49,523 nt of DNA from Anaerosolibacter carboniphilus (GTDB lineage Bacteria > Bacillota > Clostridia > Peptostreptococcales > Thermotaleaceae): contig NZ_JACHEN010000022.1 of NCBI RefSeq assembly GCF_014205875.1, positions 1 through 49,523 of the forward strand, read 5' to 3'. This document shows positions 8,123 through 16,352 of this stretch, in pieces. The notes beneath the pieces were generated by a model. The model had not been told where the DNA came from. It saw only the letters and a list, made by a program, of their open reading frames with translations, and did not search any database. The first letter of the stretch is position 1, and every line of letters begins with the position of its first letter. Both the position numbers and the translations under genes were made by a program.

Positions 8123-8222
8123 GTGATGGGATAATTATTATTTATTATGGTAGATGCGAAGTATACTGTACGGTTGATTCTAAAAAATAAATTTATACAA
8201 AAAAAGAAAATAAAAATTTGAG

Positions 8223-8272
8223 AAAAATGTGGATAATGAGCAGATTTCACGCTGCCTTTGTCCACATTTTTT
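8223..8272 (+). terminator. Rho-independent terminator after amt
   Basis: AAAATGTGGA pairs with TCCACATTTT, with an inner GCAG/CTGC pairing, and is followed by T residues. The 330-base gap 8123-8452 holds this terminator plus the promoter and Fur box listed next. Confidence 0.75.
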
Positions 8273-8380
8273 ATGCAGAAAAGAGATATAGAACAAAAAA
8301 AGTTATGTGTAAACATTATAACACTGTTTATATAAAATTTAAAAGGTTGAAAGTGAATGAGAAAATTTATCATAAAAGAA

Positions 8381-8410
8381 TTGACAATAGGAAAGAGGGC
8401 ATGCTATATT
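8381..8410 (+). promoter_or_regulatory. Sigma-A type promoter of the S-layer flavoprotein
   Basis: TTGACA at 8381-8386 and an extended -10 TGCTATATT (TATATT 8405-8410) are 18 bases apart. Start of transcription is expected inside or just before the Fur box. Confidence 0.75.
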
Positions 8411-8420
8411 GATAAAGATT

Positions 8421-8439
8421 AATAATGAAAATCATTATC
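8421..8439. promoter_or_regulatory. Fur box
   Basis: AATAATGAAAATCATTATC matches the 19-base Fur consensus GATAATGATAATCATTATC at 17 of 19 positions. It lies directly downstream of the -10 element, where Fur bound to iron would block transcription. The gene should therefore be induced when iron is scarce. Confidence 0.75.
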
Positions 8440-8458
8440 AATAAAAGGAGGAGTGTTG

Positions 8459-11400
8459 GTGAAAATAGTTTATCAAAGAAAAATATGTTTCATGCTGTCG
8501 TTGGTGATTTTAATGAACTTATTCTTAGTTATTCCAGTGCATGAAACATTTGCAGCAAGTGAAAATCAATGGGAGGAGATAGGGCCTAACGCAGGAGAGT
8601 TTACCCATGTGTTTGTCGTTGAAAATCAATACATAGGCGTTCGGAAAAACGATAAAAAATCTACGGTATATGTAGGAAATGGAACATCCTGGCAAGTAAT
8701 GCTGGATAATGTTAATGAAATTGAAGCTGCTTTTCGTACGGAAAGTGGTGACGTATATTTGGTAGGCAGTAAAAATGGAACTTCTTTCTACAAGAGTACA
8801 GATGGAGGTCAGAGCTGGAGTAATCTAAGCGGTAAGTTTCCTTCAGGAATTAGCGGCAGTAATAAAGTGGAAGGGATCTACGTAGATGATGATGAGATTT
8901 ATTTTGCAGTAGAAAAGAAGGGACTCTATTATTCCGATAATGGGGGAACCACTTGGCAGATAAAGAATGGCAATCTACCACCTGAGCCTGGAAAAACTGA
9001 TTATGATGTCCGGGCTATCTGGGAATATAATGATAGTCTTTATGCAGGCACGAAAAAACAAGCAGTATATGAAGCTGTTTATGAGGAAAACTGGGTCTCT
9101 TTGAAGGGAGGAGATGGACTCAGCGGTGATGGAAAAGAAGTATTTGATGCGGTATTCATGGGAGATGATATGTTCATTGGTACGAAAAATGGCGTATATC
9201 AAACGAAGCTTTCGGATTCAGCCCAGGGCTGGAGCAAAATTGCAGGGCTCAATGATGAAGTGAAAGATTTATTCCAAGTAGCTGATCGAATTTATGCCAT
9301 GGCAAAGAATGCAAAAAATCTGTATTATTACGATTCGGAGCAAGAAAAGCTTGTGGCCTTTACGAAGCCTTCTTCTGGCGTTACGATAGATGAACTTAGA
9401 TATATTGACTACGATGAACCGCATTTTATCGTCGCCCATAAAAAGGGAATCCTTAAAGTCTTGAACCCGTTTTCTGATGAAGAGAATGAAGAAACAGAAG
9501 GGGTAGTCAATAAAGGGGCCATCACATCCCTGATTAATACTATCCAGTCAAAATACAATGTTGCGGTAGAAGGGTCTGGGGCAGGGCAGTATCGACCAGG
9601 ATCAAAGGCACTGCTGCTGGCAGCTATTGATGCAGCTGCTGATGTTAGGGATAATGCTACTACCCAAGAAGAAATTGATCAGGCGATAATCGGCTTGAAT
9701 TCAGCATTGGCGCAATTTGAAGCTTCCCTAAATCCTGATGCTTGGCAGGAAATCGGGCCTGATCAGATGGATGGTAGCCATGTTTTTGCCATTGGGAATA
9801 AATATTTGCTGATCAGAAAAAAAGATGAAAAATCAACTGTCAGCTTAAGAAATTTGGAAGGAATATGGGCCGACAAGTTCGTGAATATTCCTGAAATTGA
9901 TGCTGCGTATAGATCCAGCAACGAAGTGCATATGATAAGCAGTAAAATAGGACAAGCTTTTTACAAGAGCAGCGATGGAGGAGAGTCTTGGGTGGACCTT
10001 CTTCAAAACGGCAGAACACTGCCTTTAGGCGTAAGTGGAAGCAAAATTGAAGCACTTCATGTAGAGAATCAAAATATATATCTAGTGGTGGAAAAGAAAG
10101 GATTGTACTACTCTGCTGATGGGGGAGAAACATGGCAATCGAGAAATGGTAATCTTCCACCTGAGCCAGGGAAAAGTGATTATGATGCTAGGGCCTTATG
10201 GAAATACGATGGAAAGCTTTATGTGGCGACTAAAAAGCAGGGATTATATGAATCCGCTGATGGTCTCAACTGGAGCACGTTGAAGAATAATCAAGGTTTA
10301 ACCACAGAAAAGGCAAGAGAAGTATTTGATGTATCTTTTCAAAGTAATATTGTATACATCGGCACCAAGGATGGTGTGTATCAGACGGACTTATCTGATC
10401 AGACCCAGGGATGGAGCAAGATCAGTGGTTTGAACGATGAAGTGAAAAATATGAAGAAAGTATCTGGTCGAATCTATGCTACAGCAAAGGAAGGTAAAAA
10501 CCTGTACTATTATGATTCCTTTGGAACTTTTAGACCTTTCAACAACAAGCCTTCGGGTTTGAGCGTGGAGGAACTGAAGTATATGGATCATGATGGGCAA
10601 TATTTTGTTGTTGCCCACAAGAAGGGGCTGTTGAAAATCGCGGATGGGTATATGGAGTTAACAGCTACTGGTATAGCAGACACTATTACCAACATCCAAG
10701 CTCCGTATATGAATGCAACCACGTTGGTACTACCAACTGTACCACAAGGTTTTACTCTTACGATTGATTCTTCCAGTAATCCTGAGGTGATTAACCTCAA
10801 TGGAACTATTGCGCCGCCGGAGGCTGAGACGGTGGTTACCCTCGTACTGAAAGTCATCAATACCCATGATGGAACCAAAGCTCTTACGCAGCCAATTCAA
10901 GTGGTAGTTCCTAAAAAAGGAGTAGGTGGAGATCAAGATGGAATATATGAAGGGATTGGCAACGGAAGAAATGGAGTCATTCGGGTTGAAGTAATTATCA
11001 GTGGAAATCAAATCGTTTCCATCAAACTATTAGAGCACAGTGAGTCTATAGAACGTAGTGATGTTGCCAATGTATTGACATTGATTCCTCAAAAAATTAT
11101 CAATGAACAGAAGGTTGAGGTAGATACTGTTACTGGAGCTACGCTAACCAGTGCCGGAATTATTAAAGCAGTTGCTAATGCTTTAAGGGAAACCTCCTTT
11201 GTCAGTGTTCCAGGGGATGAATGGCAAGACCTTACACCAGATGGACAAGAAGGTACTTTGGTCTTTGCCGTAAAAGGAAAATATCTGTATGTCAGCAAAG
11301 ATAAAGACAGTAAGAAATCTACGATTAGATTGCGCAGTGAAAACGGGAATTTCGAAGTAAAACTGCAAAATGTCAATGAAATAGAAAGCGGCTATCGCGT

Positions 11401-13795
11401 GCCTGGCACGGACAGCATCTACTTAATAGGACGAAAAGAAGGCGCCATCTTCACAGTTAGTCATGATGGGGGAGAAACATGGAGTAATCCTATCGAACCA
11501 TATGGGATAGGAGCAGAAAAGGTGGAATCCCTATTGGTTCTATCTGAAAATGAAATGTATATCTGTGTAGGTAAATATGGATTGTATCGTTCAATAGATG
11601 GAGGAAGTAACTGGATGCTATTCAATAATGATCTTCCTAAAAATCCAGAAAAAGATAGTGAATATGATGTGCGTAAAATCTATACAATCAATGGGTCATG
11701 GTATATAGGTACTAAAAAGCAGGGACTCCTTACTTCTGCCGATAGCATTAGTTGGATTCCGTATAAGAAAGATGGATTATCCTCTGAGGGAAAAGATGTT
11801 TGGGATATTTACAAAGATGGTAATACCCTTTATATGACGGGTAAAAATGGAATGTGGACAACTAATGTCAATGATACCAGTGGCTGGACACAAGTTCCTG
11901 GCTTCAGCGGTGAAGGTAGAAAAATCATGGCAGTCGGAGAGCGAATTTATCTAGCTGCTAAAAATTTAGTTATGTATTATCTACAGGGCGGGGTTTTAAA
12001 AGCCATGGGAAACAAACCCACTGCTATTTCAGGAGAAGATCCGAAGAGTATGGATTATGCAGACGGATATTTTGTTGCTGCCCATAAGTACGGTCTAGTA
12101 AAAATCAAGGATTTACTTCAGGTAGATACGCCTCCAGATGGTACATCGGGAGCCACACCTTCAGATGATGGAGATGAAACAGACGGTACATCGGGAGCCA
12201 CACCTTCAGATGATAGAGATGAAACGGATGGCACATCAGGAGCTACTCCTTCAGGGAGAAATACAGGAGGCACAGGAGAAACCGATAATAAAGGTGCGGG
12301 AAAAATTACCCTGACAGAAAAAGACATTGTGAAAGATTCTTCCGGAAAAGCTGTTGTAACGCTTACACAAGATCATATTAGAAAAGCATTTGAGGGAAAT
12401 AGTAACAATGCGGTTATCGAAGTAGTTATTTCTGGAGACTTCCCAGAAATAGAGCTTAAGATTGATAGGGCAGCCTATCAGGAAATGAGGAATAAAGAAG
12501 CTTCACTGATCATTACATATCCTGGTGGAAATTATATCCTTCCTTTACAATTAGCTGCTTTGGATGAAATGTCAAAAGAACTGGGTGTATTGTCAGATAT
12601 GACTTTGATTGTGAAGAAGGTAGATGCTACAGATGCCATGATAGGAGATTATCAGCTACTGGCACAGCCGTGGGAATATATACTGAAGGCACAGTTTGAA
12701 AAAGGCACAACTGTGATTTCGGATTTTGGGAAACAGTTTATTGAAAGAAGTATTATAATCGATTCAATCATTGATTTTAAGAAGAGTAATGGTGTCGTAT
12801 TTGAAAATGGTAGTTGGAAACCAGTACCTACAATCTTTAGGATAGAAGACGGAAAAACGATCGCTACTATCAAAAGAAATTCAAACAGCATATATAGTGT
12901 TGTAGGATATAATAAGACTTTTGGAGACATTAAGAATCACTGGAGTCAGGAAGTCGTTGAACTGCTTGCTTCAAAAATGATTCTTAATGGATTGGGTGAC
13001 GCTTTCGAGCCCGAAGGTTTTTTGACAAGGGCGCAGTTTACAACAATGCTGGTCAAGGGACTAGGATTAAAGCTGATCGAAGAACCAATGAATAGATTTT
13101 CAGATGTGGTGCCAGGCAGCTGGTATGAAAACTATGTTTATACTGCAACTTCCTTTGGAATCACCAGTGGATATGAAGACGGAACCTTTAGGCCGGAAAA
13201 ACTCATTACGAGAGAAGAAATGGCTGTGATGGCCACGCGGGCAATTGAGTTGGTAAAGGGGCTGGAGAAACTTGAAATTCTCCCGGGAGTGACGCAAGTG
13301 AAATGGACTGATGGAGCATATGAGGGAACTGCAACAGGGGCCTATGGAACACCGCTTCGTTTAAAGGTTCAGGTTAAAAGTGGTGAGATTCAAAAAATTG
13401 ATGCATTAGAAATGAATGAAACACCGAATATTGGCAGTGTGGGTGTAGAGAAGACTATTGAAAAAATAATCCATGCCCAATCTACTGAGGTAGATGTCTA
13501 TACAGGAGCGACTATATCCAGTAAGGCTGCCATGAAGGCTGTATCGGATGCTTTAGCAAAAAGTAAAGACACCTCGAAAAGTGAGGTGAAAAATAATCCG
13601 GCACAGTATAATCCATTTATTGATGAAAGCCAAATGAGCAGTTGGACAAGGGAAGCGATTCAATATGCTTCTCAAACAAAGCTCCTTAATGGATATACAG
13701 ATGGAAGCTTTAGACCGAAAAATACTTCCAAAAGAGCGGAGGCAGCGGTTGTCATTAAGAATGTACTGGAGGCCTTAAAATTTATTTCTTTCTAA
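8459..13795 (+). CDS. Giant S-layer protein with three Asp-box propellers and two flavinylation (FMN-binding) domains
   Basis: About 1,778 residues, in order: signal peptide (about 1-34); Asp-box propeller 1 (38-337; STDGGQSW, SDNGGTTW); FIVAR-like helices (351-425); propeller 2 (428-732; SSDGGESW, SADGGETW); a strand-rich Ig-like segment; FMN-binding domain 1 (825-912) with DTVTGAT; propeller 3 (921-1220; SHDGGETW, SIDGGSNW); a Thr/Asp linker; a beta-rich region; SLH1 and SLH2 (about 1487-1600); FMN-binding domain 2 (1614-1700) with DVYTGAT; SLH3 (1718-1776). SLH domains hold proteins on cell-wall polysaccharide. DxxTGAT is the site where ApbE joins FMN through phosphate to Thr (codons 11141 and 13511). 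Start: GTG 8459 sits seven bases after AGGAGG; GTG 8453 is too close. A surface redox role is inferred; no ApbE gene is in the window. Confidence 0.88.
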   Translation: MKIVYQRKICFMLSLVILMNLFLVIPVHETFAASENQWEEIGPNAGEFTHVFVVENQYIGVRKNDKKSTVYVGNGTSWQVMLDNVNEIEAAFRTESGDVYLVGSKNGTSFYKSTDGGQSWSNLSGKFPSGISGSNKVEGIYVDDDEIYFAVEKKGLYYSDNGGTTWQIKNGNLPPEPGKTDYDVRAIWEYNDSLYAGTKKQAVYEAVYEENWVSLKGGDGLSGDGKEVFDAVFMGDDMFIGTKNGVYQTKLSDSAQGWSKIAGLNDEVKDLFQVADRIYAMAKNAKNLYYYDSEQEKLVAFTKPSSGVTIDELRYIDYDEPHFIVAHKKGILKVLNPFSDEENEETEGVVNKGAITSLINTIQSKYNVAVEGSGAGQYRPGSKALLLAAIDAAADVRDNATTQEEIDQAIIGLNSALAQFEASLNPDAWQEIGPDQMDGSHVFAIGNKYLLIRKKDEKSTVSLRNLEGIWADKFVNIPEIDAAYRSSNEVHMISSKIGQAFYKSSDGGESWVDLLQNGRTLPLGVSGSKIEALHVENQNIYLVVEKKGLYYSADGGETWQSRNGNLPPEPGKSDYDARALWKYDGKLYVATKKQGLYESADGLNWSTLKNNQGLTTEKAREVFDVSFQSNIVYIGTKDGVYQTDLSDQTQGWSKISGLNDEVKNMKKVSGRIYATAKEGKNLYYYDSFGTFRPFNNKPSGLSVEELKYMDHDGQYFVVAHKKGLLKIADGYMELTATGIADTITNIQAPYMNATTLVLPTVPQGFTLTIDSSSNPEVINLNGTIAPPEAETVVTLVLKVINTHDGTKALTQPIQVVVPKKGVGGDQDGIYEGIGNGRNGVIRVEVIISGNQIVSIKLLEHSESIERSDVANVLTLIPQKIINEQKVEVDTVTGATLTSAGIIKAVANALRETSFVSVPGDEWQDLTPDGQEGTLVFAVKGKYLYVSKDKDSKKSTIRLRSENGNFEVKLQNVNEIESGYRVPGTDSIYLIGRKEGAIFTVSHDGGETWSNPIEPYGIGAEKVESLLVLSENEMYICVGKYGLYRSIDGGSNWMLFNNDLPKNPEKDSEYDVRKIYTINGSWYIGTKKQGLLTSADSISWIPYKKDGLSSEGKDVWDIYKDGNTLYMTGKNGMWTTNVNDTSGWTQVPGFSGEGRKIMAVGERIYLAAKNLVMYYLQGGVLKAMGNKPTAISGEDPKSMDYADGYFVAAHKYGLVKIKDLLQVDTPPDGTSGATPSDDGDETDGTSGATPSDDRDETDGTSGATPSGRNTGGTGETDNKGAGKITLTEKDIVKDSSGKAVVTLTQDHIRKAFEGNSNNAVIEVVISGDFPEIELKIDRAAYQEMRNKEASLIITYPGGNYILPLQLAALDEMSKELGVLSDMTLIVKKVDATDAMIGDYQLLAQPWEYILKAQFEKGTTVISDFGKQFIERSIIIDSIIDFKKSNGVVFENGSWKPVPTIFRIEDGKTIATIKRNSNSIYSVVGYNKTFGDIKNHWSQEVVELLASKMILNGLGDAFEPEGFLTRAQFTTMLVKGLGLKLIEEPMNRFSDVVPGSWYENYVYTATSFGITSGYEDGTFRPEKLITREEMAVMATRAIELVKGLEKLEILPGVTQVKWTDGAYEGTATGAYGTPLRLKVQVKSGEIQKIDALEMNETPNIGSVGVEKTIEKIIHAQSTEVDVYTGATISSKAAMKAVSDALAKSKDTSKSEVKNNPAQYNPFIDESQMSSWTREAIQYASQTKLLNGYTDGSFRPKNTSKRAEAAVVIKNVLEALKFISF
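12137..12259 (+). repeat. Coding tandem repeat in the linker, 45-base unit
   Basis: Two full copies and one partial copy encode DGTSGATPSDD-x-DET. This flexible, acidic, Thr/Ser-rich linker joins propeller 3 to the wall-anchoring half of the S-layer protein. Copies are nearly identical in DNA, so copy number may vary between strains. Confidence 0.85.
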
Positions 13796-13805
13796 TAAAT
13801 TGAAA

Positions 13806-13843
13806 ATAACAGCTTCAACGAATACGTTGAAGCTGTTATTTTT
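13806..13843 (+). terminator. Rho-independent terminator of the S-layer protein gene
   Basis: ATAACAGCTTCAACG pairs perfectly with CGTTGAAGCTGTTAT around AATA, followed by a T run. Confidence 0.9.
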
Positions 13844-13855
13844 CTATAAGAAAGC

Positions 13856-13888
13856 AGCTCTCCCTCGGTATTCCAACAAGGGAGAGCT
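13856..13888 (-). terminator. Hairpin, probable terminator of the small minus-strand gene
   Basis: AGCTCTCCCT and AGGGAGAGCT form a perfect ten-pair stem. On the minus strand it follows the gene at 13918-14130 and is trailed by a modest T-rich stretch. Confidence 0.55.
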
Positions 13889-13917
13889 GGGAGATAACAG
13901 TATCAGGCATCGAACGT

Positions 13918-14130
13918 TTATGCGCCACCTGTCCGTCTGTTCTGAGTATTTGGTTTTCTTGTTACTTGGCTTTGCTTCATTGTGCTAGTATTGCCAGAAT
14001 CGGAGCCAAATTTATTCGTTGATTTTCCTTGTTTTTTATTTGCAAGCATTTGCTTCATGGCATCTTGCAAACTTATCTTTTTTTTCTCAGCATTTTTTGT
14101 ATCTTGCGATTTATTTTCTGAATTAGACAT
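13918..14130 (-). CDS. Small lysine-rich hydrophilic protein, unknown function
   Basis: This 70-residue protein is rich in Lys, Ser, Asn and Gln with no membrane helix or cysteine. A short central helix (ISLQDAMKQMLANKK) is flanked by probably disordered tails. The ATG has AAGGAG about nine bases upstream and a hairpin follows the stop, so it looks like a real single-gene unit. I do not recognise the family. Size and composition are compatible with a spore-associated or nucleic-acid-binding small protein, but nothing in the sequence decides this. Confidence 0.55.
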   Translation of the reverse strand: MSNSENKSQDTKNAEKKKISLQDAMKQMLANKKQGKSTNKFGSDSGNTSTMKQSQVTRKPNTQNRRTGGA

Positions 14131-14491
14131 ATTTGCGGTTCTCCTTTTGCTTTGAATAATGATGTTTTTTCAAGAACAATCACCATTATAATATACCAAA
14201 ACGAATTAAACAATAGAATGATTATGGCATAGGCAATTTGAAGTGATATTTGCTAATAAAAGGAATGCCTTGGACAATTCATCTTAATAAAATAAGGCTA
14301 CCTGAGATGTTCAGGTAGCAGCTATGAAAAGGAGGAATGCATAGGAATAGCATATGGCTACTAACGAATAAAGACATCTATGAAATAATAATTTTACGAT
14401 AAAAGTTGGCGAGTTTACTGGTATAAACTGAGTTCATTCTGAAAAACTTACTTATTGATAAGAATTTTAATTTCGAAGGGGAGGAATGGAT
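14131..14491. other. Intergenic region with a hairpin
   Basis: No convincing gene. GCTACCTGA at 14297-14305 and TCAGGTAGC at 14311-14319 form a perfect nine-pair hairpin of unknown role. A ribosome-site-like AAGGAGG nearby leads only into an 18-codon frame, which I do not call. Confidence 0.4.
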
Positions 14492-14692
14492 ATGGAATGG
14501 ACGTTCTATATAAAAATGCAACTGCGTGTAGAGGATCGATTGAGTATCGAAAGCATCAATCAATCTATTGCGACCTTGGGAGAAAAACAATTTCAAGATA
14601 AAATAAAGAAAAATATCGAAATGCAACTAAATAGTGAATTTGGATCCGACGATCCAGAAGAATATGTGAAATTTGAGGTTGTTGAGAATTGA
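14492..14692 (+). CDS. Small acidic protein, unknown function
   Basis: About 66 residues, mixed charge, no membrane helix. It contains VEDRLSIESINQSIATLGEKQF and an acidic tail (SDDPEEYVKFEVVEN). AAGGGGAGG lies seven bases before the ATG at 14492; the in-frame ATG at 14486 would be too close to it. It stands alone ahead of the riboswitch-controlled exporter gene. I do not recognise the family. Confidence 0.5.
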   Translation: MEWTFYIKMQLRVEDRLSIESINQSIATLGEKQFQDKIKKNIEMQLNSEFGSDDPEEYVKFEVVEN

Positions 14693-14795
14693 AGGGTGTT
14701 CGTATTCGTATAAATAGGGGAATACAAAAGTTTGATGATGCAAAGTAAATAGAATATGAATTTTTCATTGGATTTTCAAATTTTGATGAAAAAGA

Positions 14796-14824
14796 TTGAC
14801 ACTTTTAGGGGATTTCCATACAAT
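14796..14824 (+). promoter_or_regulatory. Sigma-A promoter of the riboswitch/MFS transcript
   Basis: TTGACA at 14796-14801 and TACAAT at 14819-14824 are separated by 17 bases, close to consensus. The riboswitch aptamer begins about 38 bases downstream of the -10 element. Confidence 0.8.
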
Positions 14825-14861
14825 AGTAGATAATTAAAGTTATATATAAAAAATTATTTTG

Positions 14862-14955
14862 AGAGTGCATCTAGGGTTCCGACTACTTGACAGGATCAGG
14901 TCCGAGCGATGCAGGCTAACAGCTACACTTCTAGGAAAAAAGCCTGGAGGACGAG
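14862..14955 (+). promoter_or_regulatory. ykkC-family riboswitch aptamer (guanidine-I most likely)
   Basis: The leader carries the hallmark blocks of the ykkC RNA family in order: CTAGGGTTCCG, GGTCCGAGCG, ACAC, then AGGAAAAAAGCCTGGAGGA. GCATC before the first block pairs with GATGC after the second, forming the basal helix. ykkC RNAs divide into guanidine-I and variants that sense ppGpp, PRPP or other nucleotides. The downstream drug-exporter-like gene favours guanidine-I. Some positions, such as GAGCG and ACACTTCTAGG, recall the nucleotide-sensing variants, so the ligand is not settled. Confidence 0.8.
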
Positions 14956-14990
14956 TCTCAATGATATGAGCTATGTCCTTCAGTTTTTTT
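14944..14990 (+). terminator. Riboswitch expression platform: intrinsic terminator
   Basis: CTGGAGGAC at the 3' edge of the aptamer pairs with GTCCTTCAG, followed by seven T residues. Because the stem uses aptamer bases, ligand binding should prevent the terminator and switch the exporter on. Confidence 0.8.
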
Positions 14991-15020
14991 GTTCTTATCT
15001 AACGAAAGGGGGAGTATACC

Positions 15021-16253
15021 ATGAATCCTTTTAAAACCTATAGGGGACTGCCGAAAAGCATATATATCTTGTTTTTCGCCCAAGTGATCAACCGGTTTGG
15101 AGATTTCGTTTTACCGTTTCTAACGCTATACTTAACAAAAAAATTGGGGTATTCCTACGGAACCGCTGGTATTATTGCCATGATCAGTTCTTTGTTGGCC
15201 ATTCCGGGATCATTGGTGGGAGGAAAGCTTGCTGATCAAATCGGCAGGAGAAAGACCTACCTGATGGCCCAGACATTGGCAGGGATCTTCCTCGTACCTT
15301 GTGCTTTTGTTCAGAAACCAGGAATCATCGTTATCCTATTATTTTTGTCAACCTTTTGTAATGCGGCTGTAAGACCATCCATTAGTGCTATTGTTGCTGA
15401 TCTCTTACCTCCGGAAGAAAGACAATTGGGATATTCACTGATTTACCAGGGCATAAATATAGGCGTGTCTTTAGGCCCTATTGTAGCTGGATTTTTATTT
15501 AATAATTATTTATCTCTCCTTTTTATAGGAGATGCATTAACATCTTTTATTGCTGTGGGACTTGTTTTTATGAATATAAAGGAGACGAATCCCATACATA
15601 AGGAAGAGGCACATAGCATCCCAGAAGAGAGCGAAGAAGCTGGCAATATTTTGACGGTTCTTTGGAAAAGGCCTCAGATTCTTGCATTTTTAGTGATCGA
15701 TATTGGCTATACCTTTGCTTATACCCAGCACAGATTCTCACTGCCATTAATGTTGGATGATATCTTTCAGAATAAAGGGGCAGAAGCCTTCGGTTATTTA
15801 ATGAGTATCAATGCATTTACCGTAATTGTGATGACGGTGTTTATTATTAGTATCACCAAGAGGCTTAAACCTCTGGTCAATATCATCATAGCAGGTGTGC
15901 TATATGCCATAGGGTTTGGAATGATCGGCATGATCAAATCTTTTACACTATTTTCAATTTCTACCATTCTTTGGACCGTTGGAGAAATTCTAGTGGTAAC
16001 GAATCATGGCGTCTATATGGCCAATAACAGTCCGAAAAATTTCCGTGGTAGATTCAATTCTATCGGGGCATTAAGCTGGGCTTCAGGAAGTGCCCTGGGA
16101 ACGTCTCTGATGGGTAGATATATGGGAATCATGGGAGTCAGAGCTGTTTGGCCCCTGACTGCAGCCGTAGCTGGGACAGCATCGATACTGATGCTTATGC
16201 TGCATATCTATTCATTAAACCGTTCAGAGCGATTGAATGGCACTAGTGAATGA
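15021..16253 (+). CDS. MFS exporter under ykkC riboswitch control
   Basis: The 410-residue, 12-helix transporter is of the MdtG/MdtH-like drug-exporter group. The loop 2-3 signature is GGKLADQIGRRKTY, and helix 5 carries the antiporter-like GINIGVSLGPIVAG. A charged loop rich in Glu follows helix 6. The ATG is preceded by AAAGGGGG. The riboswitch leader implies the exported compound, or a metabolite signalling its presence, is the RNA ligand; guanidine exporters of other families (SugE/EmrE) are commonly ykkC-controlled. Direct proof of guanidine export by this MFS type is lacking. A strong terminator follows. Confidence 0.88.
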   Translation: MNPFKTYRGLPKSIYILFFAQVINRFGDFVLPFLTLYLTKKLGYSYGTAGIIAMISSLLAIPGSLVGGKLADQIGRRKTYLMAQTLAGIFLVPCAFVQKPGIIVILLFLSTFCNAAVRPSISAIVADLLPPEERQLGYSLIYQGINIGVSLGPIVAGFLFNNYLSLLFIGDALTSFIAVGLVFMNIKETNPIHKEEAHSIPEESEEAGNILTVLWKRPQILAFLVIDIGYTFAYTQHRFSLPLMLDDIFQNKGAEAFGYLMSINAFTVIVMTVFIISITKRLKPLVNIIIAGVLYAIGFGMIGMIKSFTLFSISTILWTVGEILVVTNHGVYMANNSPKNFRGRFNSIGALSWASGSALGTSLMGRYMGIMGVRAVWPLTAAVAGTASILMLMLHIYSLNRSERLNGTSE

Positions 16254-16279
16254 AGATGAAGGTCGAGCCAAATAAAAAG

Positions 16280-16314
16280 AAAAGGCTGCTGGCTATATAG
16301 CCAGCAGCCTTTTC
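16280..16314. terminator. Bidirectional terminator between convergent genes
   Basis: AAAAGGCTGCTGGCTA and TAGCCAGCAGCCTTTT form a long perfect stem with A/T flanks, serving the MFS gene (+) and the histidine kinase (-). Confidence 0.9.
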
Positions 16315-16352
16315 TTATCTCAAAATATTATCAAACTGGGAAAATTCAAGTC

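Noticed and set aside
8457..8460. GTG at 8453 or TTG at 8456 as start of the S-layer protein
   Set aside because: Both lie within one to four bases of AGGAGG; GTG 8459 has normal spacing and leads straight into the signal peptide.
12137..12259. Possible CRISPR-like repeat array
   Set aside because: The repeat is in frame within the S-layer protein, has no spacers and encodes a linker.
14337..14393. 18-codon frame after AAGGAGG
   Set aside because: The start is too close to the ribosome-site-like sequence and the product is too short to support.
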